Source: a virus
Strand: one strand, 5' to 3'
Virus record (IMG/VR): IMGVR_UViG_3300022857_000101
Coordinates: 1 to 20,264 of that record
Length of the DNA stretch: 20,264 nucleotides
Below the pieces are notes generated by a model. It did no database searches. It was not told the origin of the DNA and saw only the letters and a list, made by a program, of their open reading frames with translations. A program made the translations under genes and the position numbers. Position 1 is the first letter of the stretch. Every line of letters begins with the position of its first letter. Shown piece by piece: positions 1 through 7,112 of this stretch.

Positions 1-57
1 AAGGAAGGTAAAAAGAGGTACAAAGTACCAAAACGTAAAACTAAGAAGAAAAAATAA
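1..57 (+). CDS. C-terminal end of a Lys-rich protein (partial)
   Basis: The window opens inside a reading frame that ends in TAA at 55-57. The 18 visible residues are KEGKKRYKVPKRKTKKKK, a very basic tail. The frame lies 5 bases before the next start, so it is probably the upstream gene of the same transcription unit. Such Lys-rich tails occur on small phage DNA-binding or virion proteins, but nothing in this fragment identifies a function. Confidence 0.5.
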   Translation, partial: KEGKKRYKVPKRKTKKKK

Positions 58-62
58 AAATT

Positions 63-719
63 ATGGCTAGATTAATAAGTTATCCAATTATTTCAACTTT
101 GGCATTGGGCGATTTGCTCCCTGTTACGGACGTATTGGGTGCCAGTTATCCGCTGAAAAACATTACTGCAGAGAATTTAACTAAATTCGTAACCGATAGG
201 GCTACATTGCAAAAGGTTGTGTCTGCTGGCAATACATATCAAGCAAGTCCATCGGGATCTTTATGGACGTTTGGTGACGCAATAACCTCAACCTCCACTT
301 CTTTTACGAGTCTTATAAGTGGTAAAAGATTTAAAACTACATTTATAGGCGACGGGTCCTTTGTTGATGTGTTACCTAATCAAATAGTTTTTAACACTGC
401 GTTGGGCAACACAACCTCCATAACCTCTAACACAGCATTATCTAGCGGCATTAATTTGCAATTGCCCTCGTCAAGTGGTACATTAGCATTAACCTCAGAT
501 ATAACATCGTCTCCTTGGGATACGATTACCGGTGGTATAAATTATGCAGGTGGTAATGTTGGTATTGGAACTACTAGTCCTACTTCTAAGCTAGAAGTTG
601 ACGAAGGTGATATTGAAGTAGCCGACTCAGCTAGCGGATTAATATTAAGGTCGCCTGACGGCACAAGATATAGAATAACGGTAGCCAATGGTAGCGCCTT
701 AAGTGTAGCGGCAGTTTAA
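63..719 (+). CDS. Fibre-like virion surface protein (218 aa)
   Basis: Residues 1-50 form a short N-terminal region (SYPIISTLALGDLLPVTDV) of the kind that attaches small fibre proteins to the virion. The rest is rich in Ser, Thr, Gly and Asn, with beta-repeat character. It includes the phrase PSSSGTLALTSDI and the motif GNVGIGTTSPTSKLEV near residues 164-179. These phrases are familiar from phage tail fibres and Bacteroidota surface proteins, where they usually precede a C-terminal chaperone/peptidase S74 domain. No such domain is present here: the protein ends about 40 residues later, so it is either a short fibre or a shortened one. It is followed by a 63-base gap with a putative promoter. 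The structural role is inferred from composition and motif. Confidence 0.6.
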   Translation: MARLISYPIISTLALGDLLPVTDVLGASYPLKNITAENLTKFVTDRATLQKVVSAGNTYQASPSGSLWTFGDAITSTSTSFTSLISGKRFKTTFIGDGSFVDVLPNQIVFNTALGNTTSITSNTALSSGINLQLPSSSGTLALTSDITSSPWDTITGGINYAGGNVGIGTTSPTSKLEVDEGDIEVADSASGLILRSPDGTRYRITVANGSALSVAAV

Positions 720-752
720 TAAAATAAAAATTATTTGTAGCTTTTTTAATTT

Positions 753-770
753 CCGTGTAATTATATAATA
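753..770 (+). promoter_or_regulatory. Putative phage promoter P1 (groEL unit)
   Basis: The sequence CCGTGTAATTATATAATA lies 12 bases before the groEL start, with a run of six T at 742-747 upstream. The core ATTATATAATA recurs exactly at 7553 and 16569 and, as ATTATATTATA, at 19201 and 20076, each time before a gene that follows a non-coding gap. It contains a TATAAT-like -10 box. A start site about 7 bases downstream would give an almost leaderless mRNA. Recurrence is seen directly; promoter activity is inferred. Confidence 0.5.
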
Positions 771-782
771 AAATCTAATTAA
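767..782 (+). repeat. Shared 16-base leader, copy 1 (before groEL)
   Basis: AATAAAATCTAATTAA lies immediately before the groEL ATG. The same 16 bases occur exactly at 8952-8967 before gldM, and with one change (T to C) at 8514-8529 before gldL. It overlaps the end of putative promoter P1. It probably acts in the untranslated leader, possibly in translation initiation in a host that makes little use of Shine-Dalgarno pairing. Confidence 0.55.
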
Positions 783-2321
783 ATGAATCAAATAGTAAAG
801 CAATTTAGCTTCGGAGACGAGGGTAGAGATAAAGTATTTAAAGGTATTGAGACCTTAACGGAAGCAGTGGCTTCTACACTAGGTGGCGGCGGAGAATGTG
901 TTATATTCGAGGACGCACAAGGAATACCTGTAATAACAAAAGATGGTGTAACAGTAGCAGAACTATCTGTATTGTTGGATCCTGTAGAAAATATGGGTGC
1001 ATCATTAGTTAAACAAGCAGCCAGAAGAACGGTGACCGAAGCAGGTGATGGTACAACCACATCCACAGTATTAGCCCATGCAATACTAAAAGAATTTGAC
1101 AAGTCAAAAGAAAAGTTTACCAGTAGAGAAAAGCGCGCAGCTATTGAAAAAGTGGTGGGTAAAGCCTTAGATAACTTGAGTAAACAAGCGAAACCAGTTA
1201 ATGGCGGCATGATTGACGAAGTGGCTACTATATCTACAAACAACGATCCTGAACTAGGCAAGCTAATTGCAGACGCATACAGGGCAGTTGATTTAACCGG
1301 GGTTGTTATGATGGAAACATCACAAGACGGTAATACTAGTATAGAAGTAGTTGAAGGGGTGCAATACGAAAAAGGGTTCACAAACAATCATTTTGTAACA
1401 AACCCTGCGACTAACACAGCAGAACTAGTTAATCCAAAGATATTACTAGTAGATTCGGCAGTGGATACTATTAGGCAGATACAAACAATATTAGAGCATG
1501 TAATACGAAATAACATGCCGTTACTCATTGTAGGGGACGTAGATCCCAAAGTTGCAGCAGCATTAGCAATGAATAAGAATAAAGGGTCTATAAAGATTAA
1601 TATAGTTCCTGCGCCTACACACGGGGTGAATAGAAAAGAAATATTCGATGACTTAGCGCTATTAACGGGGGCTACAGTTATAAGTGAAAACCTAGGGGAT
1701 GATTTAGATCTAATCGATCTATCTTGTTTAGGTACTTGCTTAAAGTCTGTGTCAACATTCAAAGATACGGTCTTCCAAATAGATGAAGAGCAATCTGAAG
1801 AAGTGCGGTCTATCATAAGCAACATAAAAGAACAATTGCTCACGGAGTCTAACTCTGGCAAGGTAATTAAGTTTGAAAAACGATTAGCAATGCTTTCAGC
1901 TAAACTAGCTATAGTAAAAGTAGGTGGTAACTCCGATGTAGAGCTAAACGAAAAGAAAGATAGGGTGGAGGATGCAATATGCGCTACCAAAGCAGCTATT
2001 AAAGAAGGTGTGGTTGCCGGAGGGGGAATTGCCCTTATAAATGCAGCTACGAGTATAAAAGCTAAAACACCTGCGGAGGAATTAGTTTTAAAAGCACTAT
2101 ACTACCCTTGCAAAACAATAATGAAAAACGCAGGCCTCAAATACAAGGACATCGATAAAAAGAACTACGGGGTCAACGTGGAAACCGGTAAAACGGTTAA
2201 TATGTTTAAAGCAGGAATTATAGATCCCGTATTGGTTACAAAATCAGCTTTAAAGAATGCTGCCTCAGTTGCTTCGACTATATTGTCAACTAACTGTGTT
2301 ATGTCTAACGTAAGAGGATAA
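783..2321 (+). CDS. groEL: Phage GroEL-type chaperonin (Cpn60, 512 aa)
   Basis: This is an ATP-driven group I chaperonin that would form a ring chamber for folding proteins in the cytoplasm. The equatorial domain carries ITKDGVTVA (D54, equivalent to E. coli D52) and AGDGTTT (D89, equivalent to D87). RVEDA supplies D397 (equivalent to catalytic D398) and is followed by the VVAGGG turn at 411-415, so ATPase activity looks intact. The apical domain is less conserved: the segment that reads RGYLSPYF in E. coli is KGFTNNHF here (197-204). The protein stops after TNCVMSNVRG and lacks the Gly-Met-rich C-terminal tail of bacterial GroEL, making it about 35 residues shorter than the usual 545-550. 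groES follows after one base. Phage GroELs are known, and a role in folding capsid, fibre or other virion proteins is the likely inference. Confidence 0.95.
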   Translation: MNQIVKQFSFGDEGRDKVFKGIETLTEAVASTLGGGGECVIFEDAQGIPVITKDGVTVAELSVLLDPVENMGASLVKQAARRTVTEAGDGTTTSTVLAHAILKEFDKSKEKFTSREKRAAIEKVVGKALDNLSKQAKPVNGGMIDEVATISTNNDPELGKLIADAYRAVDLTGVVMMETSQDGNTSIEVVEGVQYEKGFTNNHFVTNPATNTAELVNPKILLVDSAVDTIRQIQTILEHVIRNNMPLLIVGDVDPKVAAALAMNKNKGSIKINIVPAPTHGVNRKEIFDDLALLTGATVISENLGDDLDLIDLSCLGTCLKSVSTFKDTVFQIDEEQSEEVRSIISNIKEQLLTESNSGKVIKFEKRLAMLSAKLAIVKVGGNSDVELNEKKDRVEDAICATKAAIKEGVVAGGGIALINAATSIKAKTPAEELVLKALYYPCKTIMKNAGLKYKDIDKKNYGVNVETGKTVNMFKAGIIDPVLVTKSALKNAASVASTILSTNCVMSNVRG

Positions 2322-2322
2322 T

Positions 2323-2583
2323 ATGAACGCAATAGGTAGAAACATAATTATAAAGAAGTTAAAGGAAGGGGTAACCGCTACTAAAGGAGGTTTGCTTCTG
2401 GCTGAGAATCACCGCGAGGACATAAGGTATGTAGAAGCTACGGTTGTATCAACTGGTAGTGAATGTGACGGAATCAACAAAGACGACGTTATATATTACG
2501 ACAGACACGCCGGTCATAAGATAGAGCTCGATCGTGAAACATACCACGTTATTAAAGTACAAGATGTAGTATTTGTTTTATGA
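2323..2583 (+). CDS. groES: Phage GroES-type co-chaperonin (Cpn10, 86 aa)
   Basis: This is the predicted lid of the chaperonin ring. Residues 17-30 (VTATKGGLLLAEN) match the GroES mobile loop, where a GG pair (22-23) precedes three hydrophobic residues (LLL) that dock on the GroEL apical domain. The C-terminal half has the usual pattern KDDVIYYDRHAG then ETYHVIKVQDVVFVL. At 86 aa it is about 10 residues shorter than bacterial GroES; the missing part falls in the roof-loop region, so the dome may be more open, as in phage T4 gp31. The start lies one base after the groEL stop, and the stop overlaps the next start as ATGA, indicating translational coupling. Confidence 0.92.
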   Translation: MNAIGRNIIIKKLKEGVTATKGGLLLAENHREDIRYVEATVVSTGSECDGINKDDVIYYDRHAGHKIELDRETYHVIKVQDVVFVL

Positions 2584-3032
2584 GGAAGTTAACCGGGGGT
2601 GATATAAAAGATCTAGGGTTATTAAAGCATTATAGGATTATACGCAAATGGGCTTGCAAAACAAATGGGATAACCGATGCAGATTTAGAACTACTAATAT
2701 ACTTCGATTGTTTAGGACAGTTTAAGAAGCGTGATTTTGAAGACGGTAGCCTTACATACTCTTGGGACAATAGGAGATGGAATAGACTGCTTAAAGAGGG
2801 CTGGATAGTCAAATGGCGAGGTTACAACGGAGCAGATAAAAGCTATAGTATATATAAGATAAGTTTCAGGTGCAAATGCTTAATACAGCAGATGTATCGG
2901 ATAATGTTAGGGGAAGAGGATATACCTACTTCAACTAGGCGTAACCCCGTAATGAAAAAAGCATCTTACAGCGATAAAGTTTACTCCGCTGCATTTGATA
3001 AAGTTAATAACGATAAAACAAGATATTTATGA
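2580..3032 (+). CDS. Winged-helix-like phage protein (150 aa)
   Basis: I do not recognise a named family with certainty. Residues 12-45 (LGLLKHYRIIRKWACKTNG then ITDADLELLIYFDCLG) look like the first helices of a MarR-type winged helix. WNRLLKEGWIVKWRG at about 66-80 followed by SYSIYKIS resembles the recognition region and a beta wing. The basic C-terminus (RRNPVMKKASYSDK) would suit nucleic-acid contact. It overlaps both neighbours by four bases, so it is translated with groES and the next small gene. It could be a regulator of late genes or a small virion or packaging protein. The winged-helix fold is inferred from pattern only. Confidence 0.6.
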   Translation: MRKLTGGDIKDLGLLKHYRIIRKWACKTNGITDADLELLIYFDCLGQFKKRDFEDGSLTYSWDNRRWNRLLKEGWIVKWRGYNGADKSYSIYKISFRCKCLIQQMYRIMLGEEDIPTSTRRNPVMKKASYSDKVYSAAFDKVNNDKTRYL

Positions 3033-3232
3033 TAAATTCAAACATGATGGGTCAAGTACCTGGCGTGCAAGACACAGCGGAGATAGCAATGCAACAAGCT
3101 CAGTTACAAGCAAGAGGAATGCAGCAACCTACTTATCAAGCTAATGGTGTTAACCCTGCGTTTGCAGCTGTAACAAACGGAGTAGCAGGAGATATAACGG
3201 CAAGAAATAATGCCATGAATGGCTTAATATAA
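3029..3232 (+). CDS. Small Gln/Ala-rich phage protein (67 aa)
   Basis: This is a hypothetical protein whose start overlaps the upstream stop as ATGA. Residues 15-40 are rich in Gln, Ala and Met (DTAEIAMQQAQLQARGMQQ) and could form one amphipathic helix. The C-terminal half is Asn/Ala/Gly-rich. There is no membrane segment and no known motif. The tight coupling on both sides supports real expression; the function is unknown. Confidence 0.55.
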   Translation: MINSNMMGQVPGVQDTAEIAMQQAQLQARGMQQPTYQANGVNPAFAAVTNGVAGDITARNNAMNGLI

Positions 3233-3237
3233 AAACT

Positions 3238-3459
3238 ATGAATTACAAAAAAGAAATGGTAGCTAACCCAACAGGAGGAGCTAGCGGACAAATAGGTGAA
3301 TCAGCTTTATGGGATGGACCATTAAGTCAACAAGGAAGACCACACGGCAAAGGATCCTCTTCAGGAGCAAATGGTATGGAATTACTCAAATACCCATCAC
3401 CTTACGAGTCAAAGCCAATTACACAATGTGCAAAAGGTAGATCGAATGCGGCTTACTAG
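3238..3459 (+). CDS. Small Gly/Ser-rich phage protein (73 aa)
   Basis: This is a hypothetical protein starting 5 bases after the previous stop. It is low in hydrophobic residues and rich in Gly, Ser, Pro and Lys (for example GPLSQQGRPHGKGSSSG), suggesting a flexible or disordered protein. Its last 14 bases overlap the start of the M15 peptidase gene in another frame. Function is unknown; it may be a minor virion component or simply a spacer gene in the lysis region. Confidence 0.5.
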   Translation: MNYKKEMVANPTGGASGQIGESALWDGPLSQQGRPHGKGSSSGANGMELLKYPSPYESKPITQCAKGRSNAAY

Positions 3460-3829
3460 TAACTTTAAGAAAGCAGAGTTTGAATGTAAATGCGGTTGTG
3501 AGATGCCTATGGATGTGTTTTTTAATATCCAAAAGCTAGCTAACCAATTACAGTACGTTCGTGATTTCTTAGAATTACCAATAACATTAACTAATGCATA
3601 TCGGTGCCGAAGCCACAACAAAGAAGTGGGTGGAGTTTCTGACAGCCAACACATATTAGGTAAGGCAGCGGATTTGCAAGTTAAAGGATTAACTACAGCA
3701 GAATTGTATAAAGCAGTAGATATTTTAGCAGAGTATAACCACGTTCTTCAAGGAGGATTAGGTTTGTACAACACCTTTGTTCATTACGATATACGTGGCA
3801 ATAAAACTAGGTGGGACAAAACAAACTAA
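3446..3829 (+). CDS. M15-family peptidase, probable endolysin (127 aa)
   Basis: This is a predicted zinc D-Ala-D-Ala carboxypeptidase/L-Ala-D-Glu-type endopeptidase that would cut peptidoglycan cross-links at lysis. The zinc ligands of the M15 family are visible: QHILGKAADL gives H69 and D76 (H-x6-D), and FVHYDIRG gives H113 with D115. NAYRCRSHNKEVGG (50-63) is the conserved Arg/Ser-containing strand before them. No signal peptide is seen, so export would need the nearby holin. I chose the ATG at 3446, since AAAGGT lies about 8 bases upstream and the protein then starts where the domain does. An earlier in-frame ATG at 3371 would add 25 unrelated residues that lie wholly inside the previous gene. 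Confidence 0.88.
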   Translation: MRLTSNFKKAEFECKCGCEMPMDVFFNIQKLANQLQYVRDFLELPITLTNAYRCRSHNKEVGGVSDSQHILGKAADLQVKGLTTAELYKAVDILAEYNHVLQGGLGLYNTFVHYDIRGNKTRWDKTN

Positions 3830-3835
3830 TTAAGT

Positions 3836-4135
3836 ATGGCAGTAGCAAAGAAAAAGGGTAAAGCACCTTCGCGTAAGAAATCTAAAGGGAATTACGCGGC
3901 AGTAAAAAAAGGTAAAGGTTCAGGTAAAAAAGCCGGTGGTGGTATGACCGCTAAAGGCGTTGCAAAGTATCGTAAAGATAACCCGGGCAGCAAGCTAAAA
4001 ACTGCTGTTACAACACCTCCTTCTAAATTAAAAGCAGGTAGCAAAGATGCTAAAAGACGTAAAGCCTTTTGTGCAAGGTCTAAAAGCTGGAAATCAGAAA
4101 GAGGATTAGCTGCACGAAGAAAATGGAACTGTTAA
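3836..4135 (+). CDS. Small basic phage protein, MTAKGVAKYR family (99 aa)
   Basis: Residues 1-35 are Lys/Gly-rich and probably disordered. Residues 37-99 carry a block I recall from many cyanophages and other marine phages: GGMTAKGVAKYRKDNPGSKL, then LKTAVTTPPSKLKAG, then RRKAFCARSKSW, ending in RKWNC. The two Cys residues and many Arg/Lys residues suggest nucleic-acid or virion binding. The function of the family is unknown to me. It lies between the M15 peptidase and the holin, followed by two still smaller basic proteins. Confidence 0.7.
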   Translation: MAVAKKKGKAPSRKKSKGNYAAVKKGKGSGKKAGGGMTAKGVAKYRKDNPGSKLKTAVTTPPSKLKAGSKDAKRRKAFCARSKSWKSERGLAARRKWNC

Positions 4136-4136
4136 T

Positions 4137-4274
4137 ATGAAAAAAAACAAACCAAATTGCGGCTGCCTTAGTAAATACATGAAACCTGCTGTTCAAGGAA
4201 CAAAAGGATCAAAAGGCAGAAACGGGTGGGATGCAAAACCAGTATTTAGAATAACTAATCCAGGTAGACGATGA
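4137..4274 (+). CDS. Very small basic Cys-containing protein (45 aa)
   Basis: The ATG at 4137 lies two bases after the previous stop and the frame ends in TGA at 4272-4274. The protein begins MKKNKPNCGCLSKYMKPAVQ and ends in RITNPGRR. It has a CGC pair and 13 Lys/Arg residues. The start of the next small gene overlaps its stop as ATGA, which supports real translation. No function can be assigned. Confidence 0.55.
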   Translation: MKKNKPNCGCLSKYMKPAVQGTKGSKGRNGWDAKPVFRITNPGRR

Positions 4275-4375
4275 AAAATAAAAAGAAGACCACACCCTGT
4301 TGGAAAGGATACATAAAGCAGGGAACAAAGAAAAAAGGGGACAGAACAGTGAACAACTGCGTTAAAAAGAAATAG
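4271..4375 (+). CDS. Very small PCWKGY/NNCVKK-type protein (34 aa)
   Basis: The frame starts in the ATGA overlap at 4271 and stops with TAG at 4373-4375, one base before the holin start. It reads TTPCWKGYIKQGTKKKGDR then TVNNCVKKK. The pattern PCW-x-GY-x-Q-x-G-x-KKK...NCV is one I recall as a short conserved module in cyanophages and other marine phages, alone or at the end of larger proteins. The two Cys residues could pair or bind metal. Function is unknown. Confidence 0.65.
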   Translation: MKNKKKTTPCWKGYIKQGTKKKGDRTVNNCVKKK

Positions 4376-4376
4376 A

Positions 4377-4787
4377 ATGAGTAAGATAATTTCATGGTTA
4401 ACTGGAGGGCTTATTAAAGAGGTCGGATCTGTGATCGATAGTTTAACGACTACAAAAGAGGAAAAGCTTGAGATTAAAAAACAATTGCAAGTTATTCTTG
4501 AAAAAGCCGAGGCTAACGCTCAAATAGAAGTTACTTCAAGATGGAAGTCGGACATGAATTCTGATAGCTTCCTTTCAAAAAATATTCGGCCAATGGTATT
4601 AATATACCTAACATTTATATTTTCTGTATTAGCATTTGCTGACGGAAATATTGGTCAATTTAAAATAGCAACAGAATATATACCTATATTTCAAACGCTA
4701 TTAGTTACAGTCTATGGAGCTTACTTTGTAGGGAGATCATGGGAAAAGAGTAAAAAAATAATGAATAATAAAATAAATAAAGAATAA
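4377..4787 (+). CDS. Probable holin (136 aa)
   Basis: This is a predicted inner-membrane protein that would release or activate the endolysin at the end of infection. Residues 20-60 form a charged, probably coiled helix (TTTKEEKLEIKKQLQVILEK). RWKSDMNSDSFLSKNIRPMV follows, then two hydrophobic segments at about 73-88 and 103-119. The C-terminal tail is Lys-rich. The order of a soluble helix, the conserved S-K-N-I-R-P entry and two or three membrane helices resembles the 3TM holin family of phages and gene-transfer agents. The position two or three small genes after the M15 peptidase fits a lysis cassette. Its stop overlaps the next start (TAATG). Confidence 0.72.
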   Translation: MSKIISWLTGGLIKEVGSVIDSLTTTKEEKLEIKKQLQVILEKAEANAQIEVTSRWKSDMNSDSFLSKNIRPMVLIYLTFIFSVLAFADGNIGQFKIATEYIPIFQTLLVTVYGAYFVGRSWEKSKKIMNNKINKE

Positions 4788-5074
4788 TGGGACAATTTGG
4801 AAACCAACCAGACTTCGGAACGGAAGCAGCAACAGTAACAGCTACTGACACTATAACTTTCGCTACAAGCGTACGAAGCTCGTGTTTATACATAGGAACA
4901 GGTGGGGACGTTAAAGTTATACTATCTGGTGTAACCCAAGCAGACGGTACGCCTCCTACGGCAGTAGAAGCTGTACTATTCAAGAATATCCCTGACGGAT
5001 CGTTCTTGCCGGTGATAGTAGACTATGTATTACTTACGGGCACAACTGCAACTGACATTATAGCAATAAAATAA
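4787..5074 (+). CDS. Small beta-rich virion protein (95 aa)
   Basis: A compact beta-sandwich-like protein. The phrases CLYIGTGGDVKVILSGV (about 34-50) and FKNIPDGSFLPVIVDYVLLTG (about 65-85) match a pattern I know from marine phage structural proteins, where small domains with YIGT-GG-VKV and NVPDG-x-LPV decorate heads or tails. It starts in a TAATG overlap with the holin gene. The precise position in the virion cannot be told from sequence. Confidence 0.6.
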   Translation: MGQFGNQPDFGTEAATVTATDTITFATSVRSSCLYIGTGGDVKVILSGVTQADGTPPTAVEAVLFKNIPDGSFLPVIVDYVLLTGTTATDIIAIK

Positions 5075-5075
5075 T

Positions 5076-5225
5076 ATGGGACTAGGATTAGGGTTAGGTA
5101 TCTGGTGGCCTATTCAAACATCAATTATTCCTGGTTTACTGAAACTACTTAAAGCCAGAGCTGACTACTTTGAAAACGCTAGGTGTACCACCGCAACTTT
5201 ACAAAATTTAGAAAATATAAAATAG
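5076..5225 (+). CDS. Small protein with hydrophobic N-terminus (49 aa)
   Basis: The ATG at 5076 follows the previous stop by one base, and the frame ends with TAG one base before the fibre gene. It begins MGLGLGLGIWWPIQTS, continues with a hydrophobic stretch to about residue 25, then KARADYFENARCTTATLQN. It may be a small membrane or virion peptide. I recall similar GLGLGLG-type mini-proteins beside tail-fibre genes in marine phages. No function can be assigned. Confidence 0.55.
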   Translation: MGLGLGLGIWWPIQTSIIPGLLKLLKARADYFENARCTTATLQNLENIK

Positions 5226-5226
5226 T

Positions 5227-7110
5227 ATGCCAAATTTACTTCAAAAAGCTTCCATAGTATTAACTCCTACCGCTTACGACAGCGGTAAGTTTTTATGCGC
5301 AAAACCCATAGATGGATCGGGGGATTTTGACTTCAGTAGAAATTCTGCGGCGACGCGTGTTAATTCTCAAGGGTTAGTTAAAGATGTTCAGATACTATCT
5401 AGTAATTTGGTGCAGAACGGAGACTTTAGTCAATTAGGAAGTGAAGAGGTTTCTAATGGTAGCTTTACTAATGGGGGAACAGATTGGGATTTTGGAACGG
5501 GTTGGAGTGTAGGAGATAATAAAGCGGTTTGTGATGGAACTAACATTGCCTATTTAACACAAACTGGAGTTTTAGCAACAGGGACATCATATAGGGTGCA
5601 GTTTGATATTGTAGATTATACAAGTGGGAGTGTAAAATATAGAGATAATGGTCTTGTAAGTGGACAATCTTTTTCTGGTGTTGGCAGTTATACAGATTAT
5701 GTTGTAGCTGGTGGTGGTCAGTTTAGATTAATGAGTGAAAGTTTCATCGGCTCTATTACAAATATTAGTGTTAAGGAAGTAGGGCAAAATTGGAGTTTGG
5801 AGGCTGGCTGGAGTATTGGAGCTAATAAAGCGGTTGGAGATGGCACGGCTTTTACCAATATAACGCAAACACCTATACTTATACAAAACAAAAAAGTAAA
5901 GTTAACTTTTGATATTTTAGATTATGTTAGTGGAACATTTAGGTTAATACCATCAGATAGACAAGATGGATTAGATGAAAGATTTAGCGGAAATGGTAGC
6001 TATGAAGTTATTTACACATCAACAGTAGATTTTTTTAGGTTTCGGCAACAAGTATTTGTTGGCTCTGTAACAAACATATCAGTTATAGAAATTACAAATG
6101 ATACTAACCTCCCTAGAATAAACTACGAGGGTTTCAGTTATGATGGTAGCGGTAATATAATTCCAGATAGCGGCTGTGGGAGCTGGTTGTGGGAAAATCA
6201 GTCAACAAACCTAATAACTTATAGCGAGGATTTTAGTAATAGTAGTTGGTTTAAAATGAATACAACTATAACAACAAACACCGTAATTTCTCCTGACGGT
6301 ACTTTAAATGCTTCGTCTTGGATTACAGATACTGCAGGTCAAAAGCTTCAAAGAAGTACAATCGGTTTAACTAGTGGGAATGAATATACTTTCAGTATCT
6401 ATATAAAAGCAGATACAAATATGAATGTAGGAATAGGTGGTATAACATCAGCAGTTGTATCTGTAGCAGTGACAACCGAGTGGCAAAGGTTTGAAGTAAC
6501 TCAAAATCCAAATTCTACTACAAGATACCCCCAATTGCGAAATATAGGTGATAGTGGAACTTTTTACATTTGGGGTGCACAACTAGAAGAACAATCATAC
6601 GCAACATCTTACATTCCCACATCGGGAACATTAGTAACACGTAACCAAGATTTATGTACCAATGGAGGTAGTGTTTCAGCAATAAATAGTGCAGAGGGTG
6701 TTTTATATGCAGAAATAGCAGCGTTGGCTAATGCAGGAACTAATAGAGCAATAGCTATAAGCGATGGCAGTACCGCAAATGCAGTAAGATTTTATTATAT
6801 CGCAACAGATAATAGAATTATAGGTACTGTAAAATCTGGAGGTACAACATATTTTAACTTTAACAGTGTTTTATCAAATGCAACAGATTTTTTAAAAGTA
6901 GCTATTTCATATAAATTAAATGAATTTAAAATGTATGTAAATGGTATTTTAGTATTTACAGATACAAGCGGCAATACTCCTATAAATTTAAATGAATTAG
7001 CTTTTGATGATGGCGCTGGCAATGCCAACTTCTACGGCAAAACTAAATGCGTTGCAGTTTGGAAAGAAGCTTTAAGCGATGAGGAACTTGCAGAACTAAC
7101 AACTATATAA
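5227..7110 (+). CDS. Tail fibre/adhesin with jelly-roll modules (627 aa)
   Basis: This is the likely receptor-binding or carbohydrate-binding virion protein. The N-terminus (FDFSRNSAATRVNSQGLVKD, about 35-54) is a phrase typical of phage fibre-like proteins. Two related jelly-roll modules follow, about residues 80-185 and 190-292, each with the sequence W-x-GW-S-G-NKAV-DGT...DI-DY-SG...GS-TNISV. A third carbohydrate-binding-like module (about 325-470) ends in YIWGAQLEEQSYATSYIPT. The C-terminal 150 residues look like a concanavalin/laminin-G fold (VAISYKLNEFKMYVNGILVF) and end in WKEALSDEELAEL. There is no enzyme motif. The modular repeats suggest growth by duplication, and this is the gene most likely to define host range. 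Confidence 0.8.
   Translation: MPNLLQKASIVLTPTAYDSGKFLCAKPIDGSGDFDFSRNSAATRVNSQGLVKDVQILSSNLVQNGDFSQLGSEEVSNGSFTNGGTDWDFGTGWSVGDNKAVCDGTNIAYLTQTGVLATGTSYRVQFDIVDYTSGSVKYRDNGLVSGQSFSGVGSYTDYVVAGGGQFRLMSESFIGSITNISVKEVGQNWSLEAGWSIGANKAVGDGTAFTNITQTPILIQNKKVKLTFDILDYVSGTFRLIPSDRQDGLDERFSGNGSYEVIYTSTVDFFRFRQQVFVGSVTNISVIEITNDTNLPRINYEGFSYDGSGNIIPDSGCGSWLWENQSTNLITYSEDFSNSSWFKMNTTITTNTVISPDGTLNASSWITDTAGQKLQRSTIGLTSGNEYTFSIYIKADTNMNVGIGGITSAVVSVAVTTEWQRFEVTQNPNSTTRYPQLRNIGDSGTFYIWGAQLEEQSYATSYIPTSGTLVTRNQDLCTNGGSVSAINSAEGVLYAEIAALANAGTNRAIAISDGSTANAVRFYYIATDNRIIGTVKSGGTTYFNFNSVLSNATDFLKVAISYKLNEFKMYVNGILVFTDTSGNTPINLNELAFDDGAGNANFYGKTKCVAVWKEALSDEELAELTTI
5501..5846 (+). repeat. Internal DNA repeat in the fibre gene (5501-5540 and 5807-5846)
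   Basis: Two in-frame 40-base stretches encode GWSVGDNKAVCDGT and GWSIGANKAVGDGT. About 33 of the 40 bases agree, including TAATAAAGCGGTT. They mark the same place in two tandem jelly-roll modules 306 bases apart (102 codons). The retained DNA identity suggests a fairly recent duplication or continuing recombination between modules. Confidence 0.65.
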
Positions 7111-7112
7111 TT

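Noticed and set aside
788-1990. Two adjacent long reverse-strand frames (199 and 200 codons) opposite groEL
   Set aside because: They are shadows of groEL: Ser/Leu-rich low-complexity translations with no motif and no promoter or leader, and the + strand gene is unmistakable.
3371-3445. Upstream ATG that would lengthen the M15 peptidase by 25 residues
   Set aside because: The extension lies wholly within the preceding gene, looks unlike M15 proteins, and the ATG at 3446 has AAAGGT at a suitable distance.
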